From positions 911,766 to 975,765 of the forward strand of contig CAUJNA010001846.1 of assembly GCA_963377175.1 (NCBI GenBank): 64,000 bases of DNA, read 5' to 3'. Position 1 is the first letter of the stretch; each line of letters begins with the position of its first letter. Positions 18,219 to 27,995 of the stretch are shown here, piece after piece. The DNA is from Effrenium voratum. Taxonomy: Eukaryota > Sar > Dinophyceae > Suessiales > Symbiodiniaceae. The notes under the pieces are model-generated. The model ran no database searches. It saw nothing but the letters and a program-made list of their open reading frames with translations, and was not told the origin of the DNA. The translations under genes were made by a program, and so were the position numbers.

Positions 18219-19067
18219 ATGGCAAATATTAATAAAAATGATATAATTAGTAAAACCTATTATGATAGATCAGGATACGGAAGTATCACAACAACCTATA
18301 AGGATGCTAAACAAAAGGAACAAAGCATAACCTTAAATGATGTTAAAGAATGGTTTCAAAAGAACATAGAACAGAAGAAGCAATTAAGAGGCAAAAATTC
18401 ATTTATTTCTCCACATCCATACTTTGAATTTCAATTAGATTTATTTTTTATTAATGACATACCCAATCAAAAATTTAAAGTAGGGATGGTTTTAATTGAT
18501 ATATTTACCAGATATTCTACGGTAATACCTATTAAATCAAAACAACCGCCCGACATATTAGCGGGAGTAATGGAAGGAATGCAGAAAATGAAAGGCAAAC
18601 CAGAAATTATTTATAGCGACGAGGAAGGCAGTTTATATAATAAAACAGTTGAAGATTATTTCAAAGAAGAAGGAATAGAATTATACCGCACAAGAGGACA
18701 TCCTAATTTTGCAGAACGTTTTACACGCACCTACAAAGATATGTTATATAAAAGGGTTGAAAAAGATGAAAAAGAAGGAAAGGAAAATATACAATGGATA
18801 GATTATAATTTTGAAATATTAATAACTTATAATAATAAAATGGAACATTCAAGCATAGGAATGACACCAGCGGAAGCATTGAAGGAGAAAAACAATTATA
18901 AAGTAAAAATGAAAATGGCAACCGAAGCAACTAGAACCCGTAAATATCCTGAAATTAACATAGGTGACGAAGTGAAGATTTACAGAAAGAAAGCAATAAC
19001 TGAAAAGGAAAGGAGTAGCAACTGGTTACCTACAAAATATAAGGTTGAAAGGATTGAAAAAAATTAG
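18219..19067 (+). CDS. Retroviral-type (rve) integrase, 282 aa
   Basis: The catalytic triad is visible: D in FQLDLFF (about 73), D in IYSDEEGS (about 133) and E in PNFAERF (about 166). LIDIFTRYSTVIPIKSK is the typical second strand. A C-terminal SH3-like segment (IGDEVKIYRKK) follows. It would insert the linear element and create the 5-bp duplication. It aligns with the GC-element integrase at 46337, including the short N-terminal helical module. The frame is intact. A 28-codon ORF at 18111 just upstream is too short to judge. Confidence 0.93.
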   Translation: MANINKNDIISKTYYDRSGYGSITTTYKDAKQKEQSITLNDVKEWFQKNIEQKKQLRGKNSFISPHPYFEFQLDLFFINDIPNQKFKVGMVLIDIFTRYSTVIPIKSKQPPDILAGVMEGMQKMKGKPEIIYSDEEGSLYNKTVEDYFKEEGIELYRTRGHPNFAERFTRTYKDMLYKRVEKDEKEGKENIQWIDYNFEILITYNNKMEHSSIGMTPAEALKEKNNYKVKMKMATEATRTRKYPEINIGDEVKIYRKKAITEKERSSNWLPTKYKVERIEKN

Positions 19068-19167
19068 GACAATCTTATTTTTATTTGGAACATAACACAC
19101 GACCATTCTTAAGATTTGAAATTTTGAAAGTTTAAAAAATATATAGAATTTTTATTATAAAACAATT

Positions 19168-19195
19168 TCTTGTAAAAAAGTTATTTAAAGAAATA
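19168..19195 (+). promoter_or_regulatory. Shared promoter-like motif, copy 4
   Basis: TCTTGTAAAAA, AGT, TATTTAAAGAAATAT, 29 bp before the ATG of the polymerase-helicase gene. Confidence 0.75.
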
Positions 19196-19224
19196 TTTTA
19201 TAATATAAATATATAGATTATATT

Positions 19225-22200
19225 ATGAGTAAGTTTTTACAGCGTAATATAAACGAGTTAAACAAACTCAAAAGAAATTCAACACAGAGCGCAAATAATG
19301 CAACTAAAAAAAGGGTTGATGAGGTTATTAAACTTTACACTGAAAGAAAGTTATCAAATGTAGCAACGGCAGAAAATTATATCAAGGGTTTAACATCTAC
19401 AGACAAAAAGGTTTATGACAAAGCATTTCAAAAATACAAAGATAATATCAAAAAGATCAAGGATACAAAACCATTAAATGAAAGAATGGCAGAAGCAAGA
19501 GCAAAAAACGAAGAAGAAGATGAAGCAGGGATTAAACAATATAGGAAAACAAAAGGTATAGAGTATAGGAAAACAAAAGGTAATGAGTTGAGCGCGAGAT
19601 ATAAAACAAAAACTTATTTTATTCAATTTATGTTGTATACAGCAAGAGAGGAAAACAAAGATACAAAGATAAAATCTAAACCTGCTTTTAAACACAGACT
19701 AATGAATTTTTACACAAAAACTTTTGATAATCTTAATGTTACAATTCAAGCACGAACAATTTCAACAGATATTATAAAAAAAAAGATATTTAAATACTTA
19801 GGCAACTCGGATATACGATATGGAAGCAATAATGATACACCAAATGACGAATTTACTGACACAATAAATCTATTAACAACAGATGAAGATTTTAATGAAA
19901 TATATAGAGAAATGACAGAATTTTATAATGATATTGAATGTGTCAAAATATTATCAGTGGAAGTGATGAATAAAAACGGCGAAAAGTTTAATATATTAAC
20001 CGAAAACTTAAGGGATGCTACAAACGTATCAATTTATCATAAATATATACACACACCTATTAAAATGAGTGAGGGCACTATACAAAAGGCAATCAAGAAA
20101 GGTAATTATATAGAGAATGAATGTTGGATAAATTCATTAACTGATTTTTACAGTGATACAATCATGAATGAAAGAACCCGCAACAGACTAACCAGAGACA
20201 AAATTATTGAAATCATAGGTAGGGATGATTTTAAGGAGGTAGGAGCAACCATTCAAGAAATGGAAGCAGTATTCAAAAAGTTTAATATTCAAGTTAGAAT
20301 TTTCAATTTTGTAAATGAAGTTATTTATAAGTATGAACCAGAAAAGAGAAACCACCATATAAAAACATTTTACGCAATGGTGAAGAATAGCCATATTTAC
20401 ACATTAAACCATGATTTAAGTAAGATACAACAGAAGCAATTAATAACAAAACTACCCACTATAAAGGCACACACTGATTATTATATAAATGAAAGAGAAG
20501 AACCGCCACAATACAAAATGACTAAATGTATAGATGATATACTTAAAATTAGAACTGATGATAAAACAAAGGAAATATATTTAGTGCCTGAAAAGAATAA
20601 TTTGGCAGAATTATTATTCCAGTTGTTGAATATTGGATATGAACCCAGAATTAAATACACAGGTATTATTGATGAAATAAGATTAAGATTGAACAAGATA
20701 ACATATATCATAAAAACTCAAAATTTAATTAAATCTTCCGGTGATGGATGGATTGCAGTTAGCAATGAAACTACATACAACAATATGAACAAAGCAATGT
20801 TTAATCTCAATAAATCCTTATTCATGTCATCGCATAAATCCTTTTATAACGACATTGATATTAAAATATTAAATGAAACAAGAAGTATAGCACCTTCGGG
20901 GTTATTATTGAGTAATATCAATTTAGTTTATAAAACAGAAATAGATGTAAATAAAGCATTTACTAAAGGTTTTTTAAATATTAGGGAAATACCAGTATTT
21001 AACCAGTTTGACCATTGGAAAAAATACAACGATGAAATTAAAACAGATGAACTCCATGAATTAACTTTATATTATGTTGAAACTATAGATACAAATGTAA
21101 GACCATTAAAAACAACAACGGACAGCATTAAGGAACTAATAGAGAAAAATCAACACACCAAGCAGATGATATATTCTATTGCATATAGTAAAGGTATTGA
21201 CGTTGCTACTTATATAGAATTTCGTAAAACACATGATTTAAGTTTGTTTTTAAATCCTGATGAATTAAAACAAGCAATTAGAAACATTGTAATAAGTGGT
21301 AATCACAACTTATTTTTCAACAAAAAATATAATCTAGTATATGGCAAGTTTTTGAAGGAATTCATCAATGAGAATAAGACACACAAAATCAATATTTATT
21401 ATTGTAAACAACCTTCATTTATTCATAAGGTTGAATATACAAATATTATTAATGAACTTTTACAAACAAGTATAGATGAACATGACGAAGCATTAGATAA
21501 ACTAATTAAAAGGTTAATAGCAAATGTAAATTTTGGATTATTAGAAAAAGGAGGCGCTACAGCGCATCAAAGTATTTTATTTAAAAGTATTGATGAAGCA
21601 GTCCATTATCAAACAGAATACGGAGGTAAAATTAATAAGTTATCGCATATTATAAGCGAATATCCCGAAATGATAACCGAATACGACGACGAAGGAGGCG
21701 CAACTACAACATATTATGGATTTGATGAGGATGAGTGGGATGTAAAGGCATCGTATTATATATTGAATTTGAAGGATAAGGCAGTATTAAGAAACGGATA
21801 TAGATATATTAAAGAACTACTTTTACAACATCACAATTTTAAAATGAACCAAGACTTTAAGACACTAATAACTAATAATATTAATATATATAGTGTAAAA
21901 ACAGATGCTTTTGTAATTGATACATGCAATGAAGAAAAAACAAAGCAATTATTAGAATTTCATGATGATATAGGAGGTTGGAAAGTTTCAAAGCAGAGAG
22001 ATGAAATTAATTTACCTACGGTAAAATTTAACGTTGTAAATAATGAATTAATAAAAATACCAGTTTATGAAAGTAAAACTATTGATATTAAAGATGAATA
22101 CGACACTGATAACATTATAGAGATTGTTAAACAGAATAATCCTATTATGATCAGAGGTGAACTACCGGGCACAGGAAAATCATATATATGTCAAAAAATG

Positions 22201-23427
22201 GTTGATAAAAATTATAAGGTAATTTTTATTTGTCCTACTAATAAACTATTACAGGCATTTGAAGGAGAAGCAATGACGATAAATATATTCTTTGGTATTA
22301 ATTATGGAGATGCTAAATTAGAACCATTTGATTTTACAGAATTTGATGTAATAGTATTTGATGAAATCTATTTTAGTAATTTAAATATATACTGGAGAAT
22401 AAAACAATTTGTAGAACAGAATAAGCACAACAAAATTATAATAGCAACAGGAGACACCAAGCAATTAAAACCAGTGCAAGAAATAACAAATACTCAAGAC
22501 TATGAATTATACACTGACAATATTATAGATAATATTTTTACACATAATATAATATTGAAAGAATGTAAGAGACTTAACACACAGGAAGATAAGGATAAAC
22601 TCAAGAATATAAAATATGATATTTTTATTAATAAATTACCAATTAAAACTATTATTGAAAAATATTTTGAATACACCACAGACATAAGTAGTTCCAAAAA
22701 CAACATAGCATTTTTGAATACAACCTGTAAAAATGTGTCAAATGAAATTAGAAAGTTAGAAAATAGAAAGGATGAATATGAAGTAGGGGAATTTTTAATT
22801 TGTAGAGAATATACTAAAACTAAAACATCAGTTTTTAATGTAAATTTCAAATATAAAATAGTTCATATTGGAAGTGATGGAATATTTACATTAAAAAATG
22901 TAAAAACCGAAATTTTACAATCCGTAGAAGTTGCTAAAATAGGAAGCAATTTTATATTTTCTTCTTGCTCTACATGTCATTCTACTCAAGGTAGTAGCAT
23001 TGATGACACCATAACAATTTTTGATTATAATCATTTTTTGGTAAAGAATTATCCAGAATGGATTTTTACAGCGGTAACACGTGCTCGTGATTTAAACAAA
23101 GTCAAATTTTATAAATATACAAAGGATGTTGATGATGTATTTAATCAAAAATGTATTATGAGTTATTTTGAAAGGAAAATTTTGAATTATAAGGAACAAG
23201 ACAGGAAAGCAAAAAGAAGCATACCTAGAGAAGGTTATGTAAATACTCAATGGTTTTTAGATAATATAAATAATCAATGTAATTACTGCGGATGTGGTTT
23301 TACTATTGATATGAAAAATGGTAATATAATGACTAATCTAACAGCACAACGAAAAGATAATGAATTAACTCATACAATAGAAAATATCATCCCATTTTGT
23401 AAACTATGTAATTGTAGTTGTAAATGA
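19225..23427 (+). CDS. Replication polyprotein: DNA polymerase palm plus SF1 helicase plus HNH-like tail, 1400 aa
   Basis: The C-terminal third is a superfamily 1 helicase: Walker A GELPGTGKSY (about 979), Walker B VFDEIYF (about 1042), ATGDTKQLKPV (about 1073), CHSTQGSSIDD (about 1250) and AVTRAR (about 1280). Before it are polymerase-like motifs: A, IDVNKAFTKGF (about 573); B, RLIANVNFGLLEKGG (about 765); C, SVKTDAFVID (about 892). An earlier ECWINSL ... HIYTLNHD pair (about 299 and 389) could be a Cys-His protease-like domain. The last 50 residues (CNYCG ... RKDNELTH ... NIIPFCKLCN) look HNH-like. It resembles the TVpol-helicase fusions reported for transposon/virus elements. The frame is unbroken over 4.2 kb. 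Confidence 0.8.
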   Translation: MSKFLQRNINELNKLKRNSTQSANNATKKRVDEVIKLYTERKLSNVATAENYIKGLTSTDKKVYDKAFQKYKDNIKKIKDTKPLNERMAEARAKNEEEDEAGIKQYRKTKGIEYRKTKGNELSARYKTKTYFIQFMLYTAREENKDTKIKSKPAFKHRLMNFYTKTFDNLNVTIQARTISTDIIKKKIFKYLGNSDIRYGSNNDTPNDEFTDTINLLTTDEDFNEIYREMTEFYNDIECVKILSVEVMNKNGEKFNILTENLRDATNVSIYHKYIHTPIKMSEGTIQKAIKKGNYIENECWINSLTDFYSDTIMNERTRNRLTRDKIIEIIGRDDFKEVGATIQEMEAVFKKFNIQVRIFNFVNEVIYKYEPEKRNHHIKTFYAMVKNSHIYTLNHDLSKIQQKQLITKLPTIKAHTDYYINEREEPPQYKMTKCIDDILKIRTDDKTKEIYLVPEKNNLAELLFQLLNIGYEPRIKYTGIIDEIRLRLNKITYIIKTQNLIKSSGDGWIAVSNETTYNNMNKAMFNLNKSLFMSSHKSFYNDIDIKILNETRSIAPSGLLLSNINLVYKTEIDVNKAFTKGFLNIREIPVFNQFDHWKKYNDEIKTDELHELTLYYVETIDTNVRPLKTTTDSIKELIEKNQHTKQMIYSIAYSKGIDVATYIEFRKTHDLSLFLNPDELKQAIRNIVISGNHNLFFNKKYNLVYGKFLKEFINENKTHKINIYYCKQPSFIHKVEYTNIINELLQTSIDEHDEALDKLIKRLIANVNFGLLEKGGATAHQSILFKSIDEAVHYQTEYGGKINKLSHIISEYPEMITEYDDEGGATTTYYGFDEDEWDVKASYYILNLKDKAVLRNGYRYIKELLLQHHNFKMNQDFKTLITNNINIYSVKTDAFVIDTCNEEKTKQLLEFHDDIGGWKVSKQRDEINLPTVKFNVVNNELIKIPVYESKTIDIKDEYDTDNIIEIVKQNNPIMIRGELPGTGKSYICQKMVDKNYKVIFICPTNKLLQAFEGEAMTINIFFGINYGDAKLEPFDFTEFDVIVFDEIYFSNLNIYWRIKQFVEQNKHNKIIIATGDTKQLKPVQEITNTQDYELYTDNIIDNIFTHNIILKECKRLNTQEDKDKLKNIKYDIFINKLPIKTIIEKYFEYTTDISSSKNNIAFLNTTCKNVSNEIRKLENRKDEYEVGEFLICREYTKTKTSVFNVNFKYKIVHIGSDGIFTLKNVKTEILQSVEVAKIGSNFIFSSCSTCHSTQGSSIDDTITIFDYNHFLVKNYPEWIFTAVTRARDLNKVKFYKYTKDVDDVFNQKCIMSYFERKILNYKEQDRKAKRSIPREGYVNTQWFLDNINNQCNYCGCGFTIDMKNGNIMTNLTAQRKDNELTHTIENIIPFCKLCNCSCK

Positions 23428-23503
23428 TGATAATTATAATTTAATTATGATAATTTAATTATAACCTTAATTTATTAATTTAATTTTAATTTAAAATTAA
23501 AAT

Positions 23504-23530
23504 TCTTGTAAAAAGTATTTAAAGAAATAT
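23504..23530 (+). promoter_or_regulatory. Shared promoter-like motif, copy 5
   Basis: TCTTGTAAAA, AG, TATTTAAAGAAATAT, 24 bp before the ATG. Confidence 0.75.
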
Positions 23531-23554
23531 TACCTATAGATATTATATAGTGAG

Positions 23555-23884
23555 ATGATGAAAACCAAAATCAATAGTTATATCAATAAAAAATGCTATG
23601 ATTGTTGCCACTTTAAAAAGGAAAATATGGAATTGTATAAATTGAATTTACATAATGGAATAGTGAATAATATTATTGATTATGCGTTGGACGAAGAAGA
23701 TGTATGTAGAACTTGTAGAAGATGGCGACGATATCAAAATATAATAGAAAATATTTTGGAGATTAAAAAAATAGATAAAAGAAACGTAGAAGATGAAATT
23801 TTAATATTTTTAACCGTGTATGGAAGACCACCTTATAGTTATGTTAGAATATTTCTAAAAATCAGTAAGAAAAATATAAAATGA
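23555..23884 (+). CDS. Small Cys-pair protein, 109 aa
   Basis: The N-terminal CYDCCHF and a later CRTCRRW suggest one zinc site. It is preceded by the shared motif. Its stop overlaps the next ATG (ATGA), so the following ORF is either translationally coupled or a frameshifted C-terminal part of this gene. Function unknown. Confidence 0.55.
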   Translation: MMKTKINSYINKKCYDCCHFKKENMELYKLNLHNGIVNNIIDYALDEEDVCRTCRRWRRYQNIIENILEIKKIDKRNVEDEILIFLTVYGRPPYSYVRIFLKISKKNIK

Positions 23885-24096
23885 TTGAAAGTATATTATG
23901 GATGTTGACTTATCATAGTAGGGAAGGTTTTGATGTAAAAGAAGACATTAAAACATATGTCGAAAGTAAAAAGCTTAATGTTAAAAATACAGTGAGAGAT
24001 ATTAATATTATTTTAAAAATAATGCATGAAAGACGTACGATATATATACAACTTAGTAGTCATCAATTAAATTATTATCCTGAACTTAAATTATGA
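23881..24096 (+). CDS. Hypothetical protein, 71 aa
   Basis: MIESILWMLTYHSREGF..., overlapping the previous stop by 4 bp. It has no promoter motif of its own. It could be a coupled gene or the frameshifted end of its neighbour. Confidence 0.4.
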   Translation: MIESILWMLTYHSREGFDVKEDIKTYVESKKLNVKNTVRDINIILKIMHERRTIYIQLSSHQLNYYPELKL

Positions 24097-24161
24097 AATT
24101 TTATCTACATAACCTAATTTAATTTGAATTTATTAATTTCATTTTAATTTAAAACTAAAAT

Positions 24162-24186
24162 TCTTGTAAAAGTATTTAAAGAAATA
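24162..24186 (+). promoter_or_regulatory. Shared promoter-like motif, copy 6
   Basis: TCTTGTAAAA, G, TATTTAAAGAAATAT, followed by TATAATACTATTATAT as in copy 3 and an ATG at 24212. Confidence 0.75.
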
Positions 24187-24257
24187 TTTTATAATACTAT
24201 TATATAGTGTGATGAGTGATACAGTCCATGATGCTAAAAATATATTGAAAAAAGTTT

Positions 24258-24812
24258 ATGAGTTATAAGTGTGAAGACTGCGAAATGCTAAAATTACCAA
24301 TTGAACAGGGTTTTACAAATGGCGTTTGTAATTATATTTGTCAATATATGATATGCAATAATTGTAATAGAATTATAAACAAAATTGATGATATGAATAA
24401 CAAAGATATTGATATTAGAAATAATGAAACTATTGATGGTGATTTAGAAATATTTGTGTTTATTGAAATGAATAATTTCTTAACTATAGAAGGGTTTGAT
24501 AATTTATTATATGAGGGCGATGATGAAGGAAACGCTAATGACTTTATTTTTAAGTATTATACCATGGTAAAAAGATTATACAATATGTCTTCTAGCATTA
24601 AACGTTTAAAATATGAAACATTGAATGATAATGACCTTGATTTTTTACATGAGGTTTTAAATGATCGGTGTAAAACTCACGAACTTAGATATACAATAAC
24701 ACGTGCAATTGGAATAATGGGAATGTTTAGAAAACAAATAAGAAGTAATATTTATAATGAAACAACGTGTGATAAAATAATAGAAAGAATTAAGAAAGAA
24801 TGGTGCCCGTAA
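24258..24812 (+). CDS. Zn-binding hypothetical protein, 184 aa
   Basis: CEDCEML ... CNYICQYMICNNC gives two or three Cys pairs near the N-terminus, like a small treble-clef or RING-type site. The rest is acidic and helical. A short ORF starting at 24212, directly behind the promoter motif, overlaps the ATG in another frame, so the real start may be there with a one-base slip. It is the last gene before the right terminal repeat. Confidence 0.6.
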   Translation: MSYKCEDCEMLKLPIEQGFTNGVCNYICQYMICNNCNRIINKIDDMNNKDIDIRNNETIDGDLEIFVFIEMNNFLTIEGFDNLLYEGDDEGNANDFIFKYYTMVKRLYNMSSSIKRLKYETLNDNDLDFLHEVLNDRCKTHELRYTITRAIGIMGMFRKQIRSNIYNETTCDKIIERIKKEWCP

Positions 24813-25187
24813 AAAACGAATGAACCAGACCTTGCCCATAATATGTCTACAAAATTTGTGATAAAATTTATTGTATAATAATTTATCATAATTTCTGGAA
24901 TAATATTTATTGAAAATTTATTTTTTATTTTTTTTGTAAAATTTATTTTTTAATTTTTTGTAAAATTTATTTTTTAAAATTTTTTTAAAAATTTATATTT
25001 TTTTGAAAATTTATTTTTTAAAATTTATATTTTAAAATATGGATGAACTTACTAGGAAATTACCTGCTGTAAAATGTTGATTTTTCAAAATGTGCTTTTT
25101 GAGGTGCTGTTTTAAAATGTTGCTAAAAGTGTGGGGAGGACCCTAGGTTTTTTTATAGAAAAAAGATGGGCAAGGTCTAGTCTAACT
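24810..25187 (-). repeat. Right terminal inverted repeat
   Basis: Reverse complement of the left repeat with scattered substitutions and small indels in A/T runs. The inner boundary ATGGGCAAGGTCTG motif occurs here as CAGACCTTGCCCAT (24827-24840). It abuts the stop of the last gene. Confidence 0.93.
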
Positions 25188-25192
25188 GCAAC
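25188..25192. repeat. Target-site duplication GCAAC, right
   Basis: Second copy of the 5-bp duplication. The interrupted gene continues with GAGCCTCAGATGCTCC. Confidence 0.9.
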
Positions 25193-26692
25193 GAGCCTCA
25201 GATGCTCCGGTGGTTTCGCAAGACTTATCCGAGCCACGACCTGCAGCCGCTGCTGCTGAAGCGCCAGCGAGAGCTGGAGGAGGCGCCGGCCTTCAATAAT
25301 TGGCTTGGGGAGCGCCGGCTAGCCCAAGAGGGCCAGCGGCACCTGGACAACGTGAGCCGGCTGACGGAGGCCGTGCACCGCCAGGTCCCTCAGCTGCGCT
25401 ACGCGCGCGCCGAGCGCAGGGGCGTGGAACGCGCAGCGGGCGAAGTTGCGCAACCCAGTAAAATGAAGACGCTTCGGGCCCACGGCTTCAGCCAGCGCCC
25501 GCGCTTCGAGCAGGTTGTGGGCTACCTGGAGCGGAACGAGCCGCTGCCCCTGGACCAGCCGGACCGCAAGGCCACCACGTTCGTCACGAGCCACTTCTAC
25601 TTGGACGATTTCGTGCAGTCCAGCGAGGACCCCAACCCGCAGCCTCTGCAGCACACGCCCCTGAGGGCGATTCCAGAGGAAGGCTTCCGCACTCCCGCCG
25701 AGGCCACGGACGAGGACGTGCGACTTGCCCGGATGTACCAGGGCTACGGAGGAACCCGCTTCGTCGAGGACGACCTGGCTGGAGACCCCGAGGCCGACGC
25801 GCTGACAAACAACGGACAGGGCCCGCCCTCCATCACGGGCCGTCTGCGCAGCGCGGCCGACGGAGCGCAGGCAGCAGCGGACCTTGTGGGCGCAGGAGCA
25901 GCAGGGCTCGCGGCGGCGCAGGCCTTCCGCTCCCAGCTCCCCCAGGACGCTGCCGAGTACGTGCGCCTAAATGTGATGCCCCGCCCAGGGCCGCAGCCGC
26001 AGCCGCCGCCGCAGATCATAGGCCGACCCGACGACGTAGAGCGCCTCCTGGACGAGGCGGGGCAGCGCGCGCAGGAGGTGGAGCGTGGCGCAGCGCAGGC
26101 CATAGAGGAGACGGCAGCAGTGGCTGCGGAGGAGGGAGAGGTTGCCGTTGCCGCAGAGGGCGTGGGCGGGGCCTTCGGGTACCTGGGAGGCCTGGCAGAA
26201 GGAGCAGCAGCCCTCGCACCCACGGCGGGCGAGGTTGCTGGAACGCTGGCTGCCACGGCAGGAGTCGGCGCAGCGGCGACGGCTGGGTTGGCTGTGGGAC
26301 TCGCAGGCGGCGCAGCCTACGGCCTGGCCCGCGGCACGGGCTGGGCGCTGGAGAACACGCTCTTCCGGCCTCAGCAGGGCAGCGAGGACGCGGCCGTGCA
26401 GGACGTCCGGTCCGCCAACAACATGAATGACGCCACTCAGCCCCAGCACTTCACGCTGCGCTCCGGCAGCAGCACTTCAGGCAGCCCCGCAAGCAGCCGC
26501 GCCTCCTCGCAGTCTGGCTTCAGAGTCCAGGCGCAGACCAATCACACGCCGCGCCTTCTCCTGGGGCCTGAACCCTGTGACTCTGCCCCAGTCCCAGCCG
26601 AACTCCCGGGCAAGCTCTCGCAGCTCAGGACGCCAGAGCCGCCTGCCTCCGCCGAGCTATGTTGCGCTACATGTAAAGAAGCATGGAGGTAG
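25193..26692 (+). CDS. Interrupted 96-aa gene fused in frame to the Ala-rich PPxY-family protein
   Basis: From an internal ATG at 25202 the 96-residue family runs (MLRWFRKTYPSHDL ... AAGEVAQPSK) straight into the next gene (MKTLRAHGFSQRPRFEQ...). The usual stop between them is lost through a small deletion, making one 496-codon ORF. The second part has the PDRKATTF module, the hydrophobic AGLAVGLAGGAAYGLA segment and the Ser-rich region. A frameshift near 26550 then removes the natural end: PPPSY survives in another frame, and this frame ends overlapping the capsid ATG. The fusion is probably decay after the AT-element insertion cut off the promoter side. Confidence 0.65.
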   Translation, partial: EPQMLRWFRKTYPSHDLQPLLLKRQRELEEAPAFNNWLGERRLAQEGQRHLDNVSRLTEAVHRQVPQLRYARAERRGVERAAGEVAQPSKMKTLRAHGFSQRPRFEQVVGYLERNEPLPLDQPDRKATTFVTSHFYLDDFVQSSEDPNPQPLQHTPLRAIPEEGFRTPAEATDEDVRLARMYQGYGGTRFVEDDLAGDPEADALTNNGQGPPSITGRLRSAADGAQAAADLVGAGAAGLAAAQAFRSQLPQDAAEYVRLNVMPRPGPQPQPPPQIIGRPDDVERLLDEAGQRAQEVERGAAQAIEETAAVAAEEGEVAVAAEGVGGAFGYLGGLAEGAAALAPTAGEVAGTLAATAGVGAAATAGLAVGLAGGAAYGLARGTGWALENTLFRPQQGSEDAAVQDVRSANNMNDATQPQHFTLRSGSSTSGSPASSRASSQSGFRVQAQTNHTPRLLLGPEPCDSAPVPAELPGKLSQLRTPEPPASAELCCATCKEAWR

Positions 26693-27911
26693 TCACAGCC
26701 GGAGCACAGGATGAGTTGATGCAGAGCCTGGACTACAAGCTGAAAACCAGCAACACCAACTACGTGACCGCACGGCACGACGTGCAGTATTTCCCCAGCT
26801 CGCTGAGCTCCTTCTCTCCCGCCACCTCGAGGGTCTGCCGCATTCCGCTGACCAGCGGCACCTCGTTCATCGACCCCGAGTCTATCAAGATCGCCTTCAG
26901 AGTCAGAAACACGGACGCCACCAACCCGCTGGCGCCTGCCACTCCGAACCCCGCCTGTTTCATCCAGAGGATCCAGGTCTTCGCCAACGGCCAGCGCTGC
27001 GACGACATTAACTACTACGGCCGCACCGTGGCCGCGTGACCTGCTGAAGGGCCGCGAGTACAACCAGAACAAGGCCGTGGAGGGCTTCGACGAGGTGAAC
27101 AACTCTCGGACGCCCCGCGCGGTGCACCAGAGCGGCTACGCGGACGTGCTGCTGCGCCCCACCATGGTGGGCATCCTGCGCTGCGGCAAGATGCTGCCGC
27201 CGCAGCTGAACCTGGTGATAGAGATCGAGTTCGCGGACGCGACGACTGCGCTGTGGTCCGAGAACGCCGGGGCGCACCCGGCGGGAGCCACGCTCAGCAC
27301 CGACTTCGAGATCCAGAACGTCCGAGTTCTGGCCTCCCAGGTCGTCCTGGACTCTGCGCTGGTAGAGTCCTTCAACCGCGTGCTCCTCTCGGGAAGGTCG
27401 CTCGTGTTCAGCTACCCCACGGCGCACACGCAGCAGTCCACGGTGCCTCCGGGCGTGGCGGAGCACAACGTCACCGTCGCACGCGCCTTCACGAAACTCA
27501 TGGGAGCGTTCGTGACTTTTTGGGACAACGACGCGGCCCCATCGGAGCGGCCAGGCAGGAAGACAGTCTCCTGGAGTCGCAGATGCAGCTGGGCAGCCTG
27601 CAGTACCCGCACAACCCTATGAAGGGAGCCTCGGAGCACTTCCACTTCCTCTCGGTCCTTGCGGGACCTACGACGACACGGTGCGCAACATCGACATCGA
27701 CCGCGCTGGCTACCTGCGCCACAGCTTCATCGCGGGCTTCCCGACAGAGCGAGTGCCCAAGATGCCCCTCAGTGGCGTCAGCACTCGTTCGGGCGACCTG
27801 GCTTGGTTCACTTTCAAGGCGCTCGACGGCACGATGACGGATGTGTTCATCCACCTGATAGCCTATCAGCTGGTGACGCTCTCTGGCACAGGAGTCTCCG
27901 TGCTTGACTAG
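26683..27911 (+). pseudogene. Major capsid protein, GC-rich element, multiply frameshifted copy
   Basis: It matches the copy at 61328 from MEVVTAGAQDELMQ to the end (SGTGVSVLD). A 2-bp loss at 27032 (GTGGCCGCGTGACC) ends the first frame, and a deletion of about 40 bp near 27535 removes the SKIHLLANPGQD region. Its C-terminus (WFTFKALDGTMTDVFIHLIAYQ) looks better preserved than in the right copy. It is followed within a few bases by the tRNA-like sequence. Confidence 0.85.
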
Positions 27912-27915
27912 TAAG

Positions 27916-27995
27916 GGTCCATAGCTCAATTGGAAGAGGCTCTGCAGCTCTGAAGCTTACAGACTGCGGGCTCGATTCCACCCGGGCGCGGATCA
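27916..27995 (+). ncRNA. tRNA-like sequence (SINE-type head)
   Basis: Box A-like TAGCTCAATTGGAAGAGG and box B-like GGCTCGATTCC are correctly ordered and spaced. A standard cloverleaf does not fold cleanly: the anticodon arm is too long and the acceptor mispaired. It is best read as a tRNA-derived Pol III promoter. The same sequence occurs at 62729, again right behind a capsid gene. Confidence 0.55.

Larger units (their letters stand above)
4774..25187 (+). mobile_element. AT-rich polinton-like virus / Maverick-type element, complete
   Basis: About 20.4 kb bounded by near-identical inverted repeats of about 380 bp and a 5-bp duplication. Its base composition is sharply different from the GC-rich flanks. 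It encodes packaging ATPase, double-jelly-roll capsid protein, penton, S74 fibre, lipase, rve integrase and a large polymerase-helicase, so it is a whole virus-like unit. It lies inside a morphogenesis gene of a second PLV. The left half holds mostly leftward genes (except ATPase and a small ORF), the right half rightward genes. Confidence 0.93.
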
